DNA of 27,405 nucleotides from JASLPR01 sp964496475. GTDB taxonomy: Bacteria > Chloroflexota > UBA11872 > VXNJ01. The stretch spans positions 1-27,405 of the forward strand of contig CAZBZS010000028.1 of assembly GCA_964496475.1 (NCBI GenBank), in the 5' to 3' direction. Position numbers and translations under genes: made by a program. Of this stretch, positions 15,604-24,180 are shown piece by piece. Position 1 is the stretch's first letter. Each line of letters opens with the position of its first letter. Below the pieces are notes generated by a model. The model was not told where the DNA came from. It saw nothing but the letters and a program-made list of their open reading frames with translations, and searched no databases.

Positions 15604-15861
15604 TCAACTTGGTGCTGACGAGTCTTCGTCGGGTTCCGGTTTGTCTTCGTTGACGACTTCGATCTTGATGCGCACGGTCTTGCCGACGTACTCGAGCAGG
15701 CGCCGGCTCAGGTGGAAGTGGCGGCCCTTGACGTCGGCGGCCCACACGGCGTAACCGGTCCCCTCCTCCATGCCGCGGACGCGCTTTACCTCGCCGACGA
15801 CTTCGTCTTTGTCGGCGGGTTCGCCGTCGACGGCGGGGATATCCTCGCTAATTTCAATCAC
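15604..15861 (-). CDS. Small conserved-looking acidic protein, first gene of the UGSC operon
   Basis: 85 residues, not recognised. It has an acidic N-terminus (SEDIPAVDGEPADKDEVVGE), a core rich in beta-forming residues (TGYAVWAADVKGRHFHLSRR, then VGKTVRIKIEVV) and an acidic tail. No cysteine, signal peptide or membrane segment. The core pattern resembles a small beta-barrel or OB/SH3-like module. It starts at GTG 15861, with AAAGAG directly abutting, so the start is uncertain. It ends 7 bp before the 333-residue gene. The position suggests an accessory subunit or regulator of the selenoprotein unit, which is only inference. Confidence 0.55.
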   Translation of the reverse strand: MIEISEDIPAVDGEPADKDEVVGEVKRVRGMEEGTGYAVWAADVKGRHFHLSRRLLEYVGKTVRIKIEVVNEDKPEPDEDSSAPS

Positions 15862-16076
15862 CTCTTTCGTGGACCCTATTATGCGACCAAGTCGGCCGTG
15901 TCGAAAGTCGCCGTGGGCGATGGCGGAAAGTCCATCTTCGGGGTCGATTAGGAACGATGAAGGTCACTGAATTGGGGGCATTTGTATGGGCATTCTCTTG
16001 GTCGATACTGGCTTTATCGGTTGCGACGGTTGGCCGTGGGCTCCGAAGGTACTCGTGCTGGGATTTTCGGATTGCG

Positions 16077-16460
16077 CTAGTCTGCGTCGAAATCGCATAG
16101 AGACGGACTGACGAGATTGCGAGCGGTGCTGGCGGCGGCGTAAACCCAGAGCATGACCATGGGGTCGGCGGGATGGCCGTTGGCGAAGCGATGAGGTGAT
16201 CCGGCCGGGACGAAGGCCGTGTCGTGGGGACGCATCAGGACTCGCCGGTCGTCGACGAAGATGTTGGCCTCCCCGCTCAGGATCGTTATCGACTCGTCGA
16301 AATCATGGGTGTGGCAGGGCAGTCCGGCGCCAGGTCGGAAGGTGGCGGTGCCCACGCGCAGACTGTTGGAGCCGCTGTCGTCACCGGTGAGAATTTGTAC
16401 GGTGACGCCCTCGCTCAATTCCTCGTCCGGTATCCCGGCGCTGTCGGTGATATGGGCCAT
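16077..16460 (-). CDS. Single-domain cupin protein
   Basis: 127 residues forming one cupin barrel. Motif 1 is PCHTHDFDESITILSGEANI, with metal-ligand candidates H50, H52 and E56; motif 2 is HDTAFVPAGSPHRFAN with H90. All four usual ligands are therefore present and a divalent metal site is likely. Relatives range from small dioxygenases and isomerases to sugar- or stress-responsive binding proteins, so no substrate is assigned. It is on the same strand as the UGSC operon but separated by about 215 bp that contain no gene, so it may have its own transcript. Confidence 0.88.
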   Translation of the reverse strand: MAHITDSAGIPDEELSEGVTVQILTGDDSGSNSLRVGTATFRPGAGLPCHTHDFDESITILSGEANIFVDDRRVLMRPHDTAFVPAGSPHRFANGHPADPMVMLWVYAAASTARNLVSPSLCDFDAD

Positions 16461-16576
16461 TGGGAGAACCTTCCTGGGGGCGGCGGTGGGGTTGGCAACG
16501 GGTCCGGGAACGCGATTGGAAAAGTCGCCGATCAGTGTATGCGAACGGGGGCGGCTGAGCCGATAACGGGAAGGCG

Positions 16577-16602
16577 TTGCGCTGCGGCGCCGTTGCTATA
16601 CT
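16577..16602 (+). promoter_or_regulatory. Probable promoter of the tRNA-Ser pair
   Basis: TATACT at 16597-16602 is a near-consensus -10 box and TTGCGC at 16577-16582 a candidate -35, but the 14-bp spacer is short. Initiation would fall about 15 bases before the first tRNA. The -10 is the stronger half of this call. Confidence 0.42.
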
Positions 16603-16624
16603 CGCCCGGGAGCGGCGCCTCCCT

Positions 16625-16713
16625 GGAGAGGTGCCCGAGTGGCCATAAGGGGTCCGTCTCGAAAACGGATAGGCGTGAAAAACGCCACGTGGGTTCGAAT
16701 CCCACCCTCTCCG
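16625..16713 (+). tRNA. tRNA-Ser (anticodon CGA)
   Basis: Class II tRNA of 89 nt. Acceptor stem GGAGAGG/CCTCTCC with discriminator G, D stem CCC/GGG, anticodon loop CTCGAAA giving CGA (reads UCG), a long variable arm built on GGCG/CGCC as expected for serine, and T arm GTGGG-TTCGAAT-CCCAC. CCA is not encoded and must be added after transcription. Confidence 0.96.
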
Positions 16714-16750
16714 CCGCGGCACGCTAAGCGGCCGCCAATCCGCTCCTTTT

Positions 16751-16834
16751 GGAGAGGTCGCATAGTGGCCTAGTGCGCGCGCCTGGAAAGCGCGTAGGGT
16801 AATACCCTCGTGGGTTCGAATCCCACCCTCTCCG
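16751..16834 (+). tRNA. tRNA-Ser (anticodon GGA)
   Basis: Class II tRNA of 84 nt, 37 bp after the first. Acceptor GGAGAGG/CCTCTCC, discriminator G, D stem GCA/TGC, anticodon stem CGCGC/GCGCG with loop CTGGAAA giving GGA (reads UCC and UCU), variable arm GGGT/ACCC, T arm GTGGG/CCCAC. Acceptor and T arms are identical to the neighbour, which points to duplication or to strong constraint by one SerRS. CCA is not encoded. Probably one transcript with the first tRNA. Confidence 0.96.
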
Positions 16835-16906
16835 CCACTTATCCCGAGCTCATACAACGTCTCGCCGACAAGTAACTAAACAAAGCCCTGTGGGAGCACA
16901 AGGCAA

Positions 16907-16916
16907 NNNNNNNNNN
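16907..16916. other. Assembly gap (10 N), intergenic
   Basis: Placeholder of unknown true length between the tRNA pair and the lysyl-oxidase-like gene. Upstream regulatory DNA of the latter may be missing. Confidence 0.95.
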
Positions 16917-16978
16917 GTAGTACTTCGATTTCCGTTCCCCGGCTGTGAAAATTGTGTTACATCTTGCCAAATTACCCA

Positions 16979-18046
16979 ATGCCTGCTGATATCCGACGGG
17001 TTTCCGTAAACGAAAAAACCGAACTTCCGAAGGGTTGGATGTCTTTTCAGAACAGATGGCTGCCGGCGGTTCCTGCTGTCATGGCGGCGATGGCGATCTT
17101 GTGGATCGTTGTGCGTCCAACCGAAGAGAGCACGGGTCAGTTGCTATCTGGCAACGTGGAAATTACGCCGCAGGCCTCACCGACGCAGGCCGTGCGCGTC
17201 TCGGAGCCAGAGGCTCCCAACCTGGAGGCAGCGGCTACCACTATCCCCGCCGCGGCAACTGCCGCCAGCGTGCAGGAGTCAGGGATTTCCACCGTGGTGG
17301 GCAATTGTCGATCTCAGCTATCGGGTGGGCGAAGTCCTTCCTGACTCGGATGACGCTCGGCCCTTCCCCCCGGCTATGTACCGCCGGATCTGGTGCCCCT
17401 GTCGACCGCCGATTTCTTCATCCGATACGACGTCGAGGGTGCGAGATTTCTACACCTCGGGAACTCGATTCTCAATCAGGGTCTAATGTCGCTGGAGGTG
17501 CATGGCACGCTGAACGAGAGAACGGATGACACCGAGGTGAAGCAGCGAATTTATGCTGAGGACGGCTCTTATATTGAGCGCCTAATCGGCTCCTTTTTCT
17601 ATCATCCCGAACATGAGCACTGGCACATCGATGCCATCGCCGAGTACCAGCTCTGGCCGGTCGATTCCGAAGGACTGGTCGGCGAGCCGGTAGGAACAGG
17701 TCGGAAGGCGAGCTTTTGTCTGCGCGACGACGCCCCTTTTTTCGACGATCCGCGCCCGGAGAAGTGGGCCGACTTCCCAGTCTTTGGGGAGTGCAATGCG
17801 AGCGTGCAAGGAATATCGCCAGGCTGGATCGATATCTATGACTCCAATACCCCGGGGCAGCTCATCGATATCACCGGCCTTCCCGATGGCGCGTACGCGC
17901 TGGTCAGCCGGGCCAATCCGGATGGCGTAGTATACGAACCAGATATCCGGAACAACATCGACATCACCTTGATAGAGATCTCCGGCGACCAGGTGTTTCT
18001 GATGAGATCGACGTCGAAACTACCGCCGGCCTTCTTCTTGTCCTGA
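16979..18046 (+). pseudogene. Lysyl oxidase-like secreted protein gene, frameshifted
   Basis: Lysyl oxidases are copper amine oxidases that act outside the cell. The N-terminus (MPADIRR to about residue 25) leads into a hydrophobic anchor (WLPAVPAVMAAMAILWIVV) and an Ala/Pro-rich linker. The C-terminal domain from about 17380 has LPPGYVPPDLVPLSTADFFI, the copper-type motif HPEHEHWHIDAIAEYQLWPV, and GPDG-like NPDGVVYEPDIRNNIDIT. Between them the frame is lost: stops at 17342-17344 and 17351-17353 interrupt the outer frame, while VDLSYRVGEVLPDSDDA continues in another. Two compensating indels near 17305 and 17365 are implied, the second next to a run of six C. A GTG at 16952 could extend the start. 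An intact gene with two assembly errors is the alternative. Confidence 0.7.
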
Positions 18047-18163
18047 GCATCGCGGCCTCTGCGAAGCCCGTTGGCGATGCACGGCTTTTGACCCGGGACG
18101 GCCGTTTCATCAAAATCGAAGCGGCTGCAGATTGGTGGCAAGCATCAGGATGGTAGAACTGTA

Positions 18164-19006
18164 ATCGTAGATACCCATCATCATCTCTGGCTGATTGACG
18201 AGTCCGACCTCCGGTGGCTCACCGAAGCCGACCGCGCGGCTGGCGGCGCCCACTTGCACGACTTCGGCCTGGCCGAGATGCGGGCGGCCTTCGACACCGT
18301 CGGCACGGACCGCTCGGTGCTGGTGGAGGCCTGGGCCGCCGAGGCCGATCAGCACCATTGGCTGCGGCTGGCCGAGGACGATCCGACCATCGGCGCGGTG
18401 GTGGCCTCGACCAACCTGGCGTCGCCCGACGCCGGCGCGGTTATCGATCGGCTGCGCGTCTATTCCAAGTTCCGCGGTCTGCGCCTGGCCAGCGAAGACA
18501 TCGCCGACCCGGACCACCTGGCCTGCGAGGACATCCGCCGCGGGGTGCGCGAGTTCGCCGCCCGCGACAACGTCTCGCTCGATCTACTCGTGAAGATCGA
18601 CGATCTCAAAGACGTGCCGCGCCTGGCCGAGGAGAGCCCCGGCCTGCCGATGATCCTGAATCACCTGGCCAAGCCGCAGACTTCCGAGTCCGGCTACTTC
18701 ATCGGCTGGGCGGAGCAGATCGAACTGCTGGAGCCCTACCCGCAGATCCATTTCAAGATCTCCGGAATGCTGACGGAAGCCGGTCCCGAGCCCTCCAGCG
18801 ATCTGCTGCGACCGGCGGTCCGGTTCATGATCGAGACCTTCGGCCACGAGCGGCTGATGTGGGGCAGCGACTGGCCGGTCTGCCTGCTGGCGGGCTCTTA
18901 CCGGCACAATCACGAGACCACCATCGCCGCCATGGGCACCATGGATGACGAGCAGGCGGCCCGGTTCCTGGGCGGCAACGCCATCGACTTCTACCGTATC
19001 GAATAA
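18164..19006 (+). CDS. Amidohydrolase family 2 (COG3618-like) protein, start codon unclear
   Basis: TIM-barrel metal-dependent hydrolase of about 280 residues, related to lactonases and 2-pyrone-4,6-dicarboxylate hydrolase. Motifs: VDTHHHLW (HxH metal site, bases 18167-18190), FRGLRLAS, ILNHLAKP (His ligand), FKISGML and the closing RLMWGSDWPVC with the catalytic Asp. The frame is open from 18092, but no ATG, GTG or TTG precedes the HHH motif. The coordinates here begin at ATC 18164, ten bases after AGGATGG. Deleting the 8 bases 18156-18163 would join the ATG at 18150 in frame (M-V-I-V-D-T-H), so an insertion may have broken the start. The first in-frame ATG, 18254, would lose the metal site. 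Its paralog follows 20 bp downstream. The substrate is unknown. Confidence 0.75.
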   Translation: MVDTHHHLWLIDESDLRWLTEADRAAGGAHLHDFGLAEMRAAFDTVGTDRSVLVEAWAAEADQHHWLRLAEDDPTIGAVVASTNLASPDAGAVIDRLRVYSKFRGLRLASEDIADPDHLACEDIRRGVREFAARDNVSLDLLVKIDDLKDVPRLAEESPGLPMILNHLAKPQTSESGYFIGWAEQIELLEPYPQIHFKISGMLTEAGPEPSSDLLRPAVRFMIETFGHERLMWGSDWPVCLLAGSYRHNHETTIAAMGTMDDEQAARFLGGNAIDFYRIE

Positions 19007-19026
19007 GCACCCGGTCGGGAGGCCCC

Positions 19027-19875
19027 ATGCGTATCGACTGCCATCATCACTTCTGGGACCTCACTCCGGAGCGCACGGCTCACATCCGCGCCATGGATCG
19101 CGGCAACGACCATATCTGGCTGGCGGTGCACGGCCCCGAGGAGCTGGCCCCGCAACTGGCCGCCATCGAGTTTGACAAGACGGTGCTGGTCGAGGCCTGG
19201 GACAGCGGCATCGAGGAGAACCTCCACTGGATGCGGCGCGCCGAGGAACTGGACAGCGTCGGCGCGGTGATCGGCTGGGCGAATCCGTTTGCCTCCGACT
19301 TCGCTGAACTGCTCGATGCTTACATGGCGTTTCCGAAGTTTCGCGGGGTGCGCTTTCGCGGCAAGTTCGTCAGCGATCCCAATTGGCTCCGCCAGCCGGA
19401 GGTCCACGCGGCGGTCGCCGAACTGGCCTCGCGGGACGGGTTGTCGCTGGATATGCACCTGGCCAAGCCACTGCTGACCGAGATCCCGGTTCTGGCCGAG
19501 GAGAACCCGGACTTCCCGATGAACCTGAACCACCTGTCGAATCCGCAGCTCGACGAGCCGGGCTACTTCGAGCCCTGGGCGGTGCTGATGGAGCCGCTGC
19601 GCGCGGTGCCGAAGCTGACATTCAAGCTGTCGGCGATCACCGAGTTCGCCGGCGATAACCCGACCGCTGAATTGCTGCGGCCGGTGGCGCGATTCATGAT
19701 CGACACCTATGGCTGCGAGCGCCTGATGTATGGCAGCAACTGGCCGGTGTGTCGCACGGCGATGGAGTACCAGGCGACCTACGAACTGACGATGGCGGCG
19801 GCCGGCGAACTGCCGGTGGCCGATCGCGACCGCCTGCTGGGCGGCACCGCCGCCGAGTACTACCGCTTTAGCTAG
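19027..19875 (+). CDS. Amidohydrolase family 2 (COG3618-like) protein, second paralog
   Basis: 282-residue TIM-barrel hydrolase with the same layout as the preceding gene along its whole length, so the pair arose by tandem duplication. Motifs: MRIDCHHHFWD at the N-terminus (metal HxH), FRGVRFRGKFVSD, MNLNHLSNPQ and RLMYGSNWPVC. The position that is Asp in the first paralog (GSDWP) is Asn here; GSN variants exist in related hydrolases, so activity is not excluded, but metal binding or substrate may differ. The start is the ATG at 19027, with GGGAGG four bases upstream. No transporter or regulator is adjacent to suggest the substrate. Confidence 0.9.
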   Translation: MRIDCHHHFWDLTPERTAHIRAMDRGNDHIWLAVHGPEELAPQLAAIEFDKTVLVEAWDSGIEENLHWMRRAEELDSVGAVIGWANPFASDFAELLDAYMAFPKFRGVRFRGKFVSDPNWLRQPEVHAAVAELASRDGLSLDMHLAKPLLTEIPVLAEENPDFPMNLNHLSNPQLDEPGYFEPWAVLMEPLRAVPKLTFKLSAITEFAGDNPTAELLRPVARFMIDTYGCERLMYGSNWPVCRTAMEYQATYELTMAAAGELPVADRDRLLGGTAAEYYRFS

Positions 19876-19999
19876 ACCTCACACCGGCATCCGGCGCTGC
19901 CGGTCTATTTGGCGAGGACCGCCGCCGACCTCATGGCGAAGGCGCCTCCGCTGCGCAAATAAATGCCGGGATGGCCTACTTGTCGAAGGTTTTGTTGCC

Positions 20000-21770
20000 C
20001 TATTTGGGCATCGCCTTCAACGCGTCATACGCAGGACGATGGCCGCCGTCCGAGTGCAGGATGCCGAAGCCGTATTTCTCGTCCGTCGGCCCCACCACCT
20101 GCTGAAAGTTCAAATTCCAGACGAACATATGGGTGACGTACGGGAACTCACTTCTCATCTTCTCGAACGCCCGCACCAGGAACGTCGCCTGGTCCTGTTC
20201 GGAGTTGTACTGGGAGTATTCGTAGCCGCCCACGATTTCGCTTGCCGGTGTGGAGCTCCAGCCGAATTCGGTGAACCAGATCGGCTTATTCGGGTCGCCC
20301 TGGCCGATCATGATCGCCTTGATCTCCACGAACCGGGTGAAGAAGAAGCTGAGGTGATTGTTCCAACCCGGGACATTGCGGTTGTTGGCGCCGCCGAGGG
20401 TGTCATCGGGAGCATTGGCCCCGCCGTTGGGGTGGATTCCCATGGCGTCGAAGAAGTTCCCGATACCAGGGAACTCCTCGTAGACCCGGCGGATGTAGGT
20501 GGCATCGTCAATGCCGATATTGGGATCATTTACTCCCGTCGGAGTCNNNNNNNNNNGCCTCATTCCAGACTTCCACCGCGTGCACCTTCCCCGGGTAGCG
20601 CTGGATCAGCGTCGTCATGAACGGCGCGATGTCCGCGGCGACGGCCGGTGGGCCGTGCGACACGCCCGGCGCCAGCGACCAACTCGGCGCCGAGACCACG
20701 CTGACCAGTAGCTTCAGCCCCTTCGCGCTCGCCGTATTTACCACCTCGTCGTAGGCAGCCCAGTTGTAGACGCCACGACTGGTCTCAATTTCCGACCAAC
20801 GGAACTGTTGCTTGGTCCAGTTGAAGCCAGCTTCCACGATCTTGTCGGTAGCGGCGTTGGCGCGTCCGCCGAGCATGTGGGCTTGCATCCCGTAGCCGAC
20901 CAAGCCGGAACTGGCCGGGACCGGGGTGGCCGTCGGCGCGGAGACGGGAGGCGGAGTCGCCTCGGGAATGGGTGTTGGGACCGGGGTGGCCTGGGAGGGA
21001 GGCTGAGCGGTGGGGTCGGTGACCTGGTAGCCGGCCCGGGCCTGCTCGACGCTGACGGGGACCACCGACGCGCCGGTGAAGATGTTGAATTCCTTCATGA
21101 AGTCGCCGGTGTTGCCCAAGCAGGCTTCGCCCAGCGGGCAGCCGCCGCCGGCGGCGGTCCAGACCTGGAACACCTGCCGCTGGGAGCGCAGCACCTGCAC
21201 GTTGCCGAAGTCGCCGTAGCTGATCGGCAGGCCGTAGAGTTCCAGCCAACTCGTCTCGGCCAGGAAGCGCGCCTTGATGGTGGGGTTCTGGTCCAGGATC
21301 GCCAGGTGGTTGTTGACTATGGCCTCAAAACCTGCCGGAGTACTTGGATCGTACTGGCCGTCGGCCGCGAGGGCGACGTGTACCGGCACCTGCCGGACCT
21401 GCGACAGGGCGCCGTCCAACCCGGCGACGTTGAGGATGTCGAGGATGTTCAGAAATTGGACTGAATTGGTGGTCGGATTCCACTGCATCACCACCTTTTG
21501 GAACGCCTGCGTGGTGAGGCCGGCGTAGGGGAAGCGGTGTGAGACGGGATAGCCGACGTTGCTGAGACCGAGACGCTGGAAGGTCTCGTAAAAGGTGATG
21601 CCGTCGTTGTCGGTGACGGCGTAGCCATTGCCCGTTTCCTGGCCGGTCTGGCGGTAGAAGTGGCCGCCGGGGATGGCCTCGTCGTCGGGCAGTTCGTCAG
21701 CGGCGGTGACGGCAACCGTGAGCAACCCGGCGATGAGGATGCCGGCCAGGATGCGAAGGATTCTCGTCAC
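20000..21770 (-). CDS. Secreted clan A glycoside hydrolase (GH39/GH5-like), interrupted by an assembly gap
   Basis: Starts at GTG 21770, with AAAGG about eight bases upstream. In order: a signal peptide (MTRILRILAGILIAGLLTVA), an N-terminal domain with FYRQTGQETGNGYAVTDNDG and LGLSNVGYPVSHRFPYAGL, a Pro/Thr linker (about 21000-20910), and a (beta/alpha)8 catalytic domain. The acid/base Glu is in VEVWNE (codon 20561-20559) and the nucleophile Glu in IWFTEFGWSS (codon 20269-20267). The end is RPAYDALKAMPK. Ten N at 20547-20556 lie right after WNE, and the frame differs on the two sides (TPTGVND resumes in another frame). Relatives have roughly 40 residues here, so about 120 nt are probably missing rather than 10. 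Probably an extracellular polysaccharide-degrading enzyme; the family and sugar are uncertain. Confidence 0.85.
20547..20556. other. Assembly gap (10 N) inside the glycoside hydrolase
   Basis: The reading frame changes across it, so its true length is not 10. Loss of the segment between the WNE motif and TPTGVND implies about 120 missing bases. Confidence 0.95.
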
Positions 21771-21938
21771 GAGGTCGCCTTTCTTTTGGGAAACGCCGGG
21801 ATGTGCGGAGAGCGTGCCGGAAACGAATAGGCCTGGATTCGCTCCGTCTAGACTAACGTGCCTTCACTGCCGGACGTTACCGCGCGAATGTAGGTGCTGG
21901 TGGTGAGGTCGTCAAGTGTCCGGCCACCCTCTGGCGGG

Positions 21939-23129
21939 CTAATCGAGGGGGGTGGGGCGGGGTTGGAGCGTGGCGGTCAGCGTGATTCGCTCGCCACCAC
22001 GGTCAACAAGGAACTCGATCACTTCTCCGACGGGAATCTGCCAGATTGCCTTTCCGAGGGTCGTGCGGGCGTCGAGTTCCTGACCGTTCACGCTGAGGAT
22101 GATATCGCCTTCGTCCAACCCGGCTGCGCGCGCGGTGGAATCGGCCACCACGGCCACAACCAACGCGCCGCGATCAACGTGCAGGCTCTCCTCTTCCCTG
22201 ATCTGGGCGTTGATCACGGAATAGCGGACTCCCAGGTAGCCGTGAGCGGTGGAGCCGATGTCGATCAGGGCGTTGAGATGCAGTTTGATGTCCGAGATAG
22301 GCAGGGCGAAGCCTATGCCTTCGGCGCCCTGCTCCTTGCCGGTGTTCATGCCGACGACTTTGCCGTTCAGGTTAAGGAGCGGCCCGCCGCTGTTGCCGGA
22401 GTTGAGCGAGGCGTCGAGCTGAATCATGTTGATGAGATCGATGCGGATTTCGCCGTCTTCGGTTTCGACCCGATTGGGGAAACTGCGCCCGAGCCCGCTG
22501 ACGATGCCGGCGGTGACGGTACCCTCGAAACTGCGAAGCGGACTGCCGATGGCGATGACCTGCTCGCCGGGTCGCAGGAGGTCGGAGCTGCCGAGTTCGA
22601 GGGCGGCGTAAGTGCCCGGTTGGGCCCGCAGTATGGCCGTGTCCATGTAGGGATCGCGCCCGATCACGTCCGCTTCCAGGAAAGTGCCGTCGAACATCAC
22701 GATGCGGACCGAATCCTGCCCCTGTACGACGTGATTGTTGGTCAGCAGCAGGCCGGATGAATCGAAAAAGAATCCCGTGCCCGATGAGAATCCGGGGAAT
22801 GGTCGCCCTTCTACCTCGACGACGTTTCCGGGGTTCAGATTCAGAATTGTCACGACGGCCGGCAGAGCGTCGGCGGCGACGGCCGGGATTGCCTGGCGTC
22901 CTGAAGTCGTGCTGCCAATTGGCGCTGGCTGGGTTACGACCTGCACGACCTCGGGATATTCTGGGGCGGCTCGCTGACCGGCCAGGAAGCCGGCGGCGCC
23001 ACCAGCCCCGGCGGCCAGGAACACGGCCAACGCCAGCCAGAAGTAGAACAGGCCGGGTAGGGTGAGCTTGCGCGGCTCCGGCGCGGACTCGGGATCTGTC
23101 GATGGGGTGGGAATCTGAGATTCGCTCAT
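21939..23129 (-). CDS. Membrane-anchored HtrA/DegP-type serine protease with PDZ domain
   Basis: 396 residues. A proline-rich cytoplasmic start is followed by one membrane helix (about 27-50), then a chymotrypsin-fold protease domain with the triad H133 (TNNHVV), D163 (DPYMDTAIL) and S247 (NSGNSGGPL), and one PDZ domain (about 295-390; GYLGVRYS, AGLDEGDIILSVNGQ). This is the DegS-like single-PDZ plan used for envelope protein quality control. The protease domain faces outside by topology inference. The start is the ATG at 23129. The gene is divergent from nadE; the 226 bp between them must hold both promoters but I could not choose boxes with confidence. Confidence 0.94.
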   Translation of the reverse strand: MSESQIPTPSTDPESAPEPRKLTLPGLFYFWLALAVFLAAGAGGAAGFLAGQRAAPEYPEVVQVVTQPAPIGSTTSGRQAIPAVAADALPAVVTILNLNPGNVVEVEGRPFPGFSSGTGFFFDSSGLLLTNNHVVQGQDSVRIVMFDGTFLEADVIGRDPYMDTAILRAQPGTYAALELGSSDLLRPGEQVIAIGSPLRSFEGTVTAGIVSGLGRSFPNRVETEDGEIRIDLINMIQLDASLNSGNSGGPLLNLNGKVVGMNTGKEQGAEGIGFALPISDIKLHLNALIDIGSTAHGYLGVRYSVINAQIREEESLHVDRGALVVAVVADSTARAAGLDEGDIILSVNGQELDARTTLGKAIWQIPVGEVIEFLVDRGGERITLTATLQPRPTPLD

Positions 23130-23355
23130 GGGTGAGTGGGGCTGCGCTTGTGCAAGAGAATGCTACCGGCCGGATACAAGGAAACGGGTTGGATAATTCA
23201 CATTTCGCATCGGACTAGAGATTGCGATCCTAAATAGTACCCCCAGATACGTGCGCTGTGGCGCCCGGGATCGGTAGCATTGGGGTGATTCTCTGGAACG
23301 AATGTGGAGGTCGGTTCGGAACCGGCCGTGATTCATACCGAAACGGGGTAGGCGG

Positions 23356-24177
23356 GTGAGCGCTTTTGCCGATGCGGGACCGGCCCTGGCCGGACGCCTA
23401 GCGGATAATTTGATGATCGATGTCCCCTCCGTAACGGCGCAGACGGAGCGGTTTGTCCATCATGAAATTCGCGAAGCGGGACTGGATAAGGCGGTGGTGG
23501 CGCTATCGGGTGGAATCGATTCGGCGGTGGTGTGCGCTATGTGTGCGCTGGCCATGGGGCCCGATAACGTGCTCGCGGTGATCCTTCCTTATAAGTCCAG
23601 TAGTGAATCCAGCCGAACGGACGCCCGGCTGATGATCGAGCGTTTGGGAGTGCAGTCGGCGGAGGTGGAGATCACGCCGATGGTCGATTCGTTCGCCTCG
23701 ATGCGTCCTGCCGCCGGCGCGCTGAGGATGGGGAACGTGATGGCCCGTTGTCGCATGATTGTCGCCTACGACTTCTCGGCCGAGATTGGGGGGCTGGTGG
23801 TGGGTACCTCTAACCGAACCGAGACCCTGCTGGGATACGGCACGATTTTCGGCGACGACGCCTGGGCGATCAATCCGGTTGACGGGCTCTACAAGACGCA
23901 GATCAGGCAGATCGCCGCCGAGTTGGACATTCCAGAATCCATTTTGATGAAGCCGCCGAGCGCCGACCTGTGGGTTGGGCAGGAGGATGAGGAGGACCTG
24001 GGCGTGAGCTACGAGGATGTGGACAAGATTCTCTATCTGCTGCACGACGAAAGACGCCCACCGGAAGAGGTGAAGGCGATGGGACTGCCGGCCGATTTGA
24101 TTGACGGCATCGTGGCGCGGGTGGCCAAGAACGCCTTCAAAAGCCTGCCTGCGCCGGTAGCAAAGCTGCAGCTTTAG
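23356..24177 (+). CDS. nadE: NH3-dependent NAD+ synthetase
   Basis: Final step of NAD synthesis: deamido-NAD plus ammonia and ATP gives NAD. 273 residues, the length of the single-domain ammonia-dependent form; no N-terminal glutaminase domain. The PP-loop is SGGIDS at 51-56. Downstream are VVGTSNRTETLLGYGTIFGD and PSADLWVGQEDEEDLGVSYE, the adenylation and closing loops. The start is the GTG at 23356; an ATG at residue 20 is possible, but the family usually has the extra helix. A hairpin lies four bases after the stop. Confidence 0.95.
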   Translation: MSAFADAGPALAGRLADNLMIDVPSVTAQTERFVHHEIREAGLDKAVVALSGGIDSAVVCAMCALAMGPDNVLAVILPYKSSSESSRTDARLMIERLGVQSAEVEITPMVDSFASMRPAAGALRMGNVMARCRMIVAYDFSAEIGGLVVGTSNRTETLLGYGTIFGDDAWAINPVDGLYKTQIRQIAAELDIPESILMKPPSADLWVGQEDEEDLGVSYEDVDKILYLLHDERRPPEEVKAMGLPADLIDGIVARVAKNAFKSLPAPVAKLQL

Positions 24178-24180
24178 CCG

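Noticed and set aside
16625..16834. One of the tRNAs being tRNA-Sec, given the selenoprotein nearby
   Set aside because: The anticodons are CGA and GGA, not UCA, and the 7-bp acceptor stems are those of ordinary tRNA-Ser.
16381..16857. A 158-residue open frame on the minus strand with segments such as GGIRTHEG and GWDSNPRG
   Set aside because: It is the antisense translation of the two tRNA-Ser genes and the upstream end of the cupin gene. These peptide strings are well-known false proteins from tRNA loci.
20526..20560. End of the upstream glycoside hydrolase piece read straight through the N run
   Set aside because: The residues after the gap (DSDGSK then stop) are an artefact of a gap of wrong length; the true continuation is in the TPTGVND frame.
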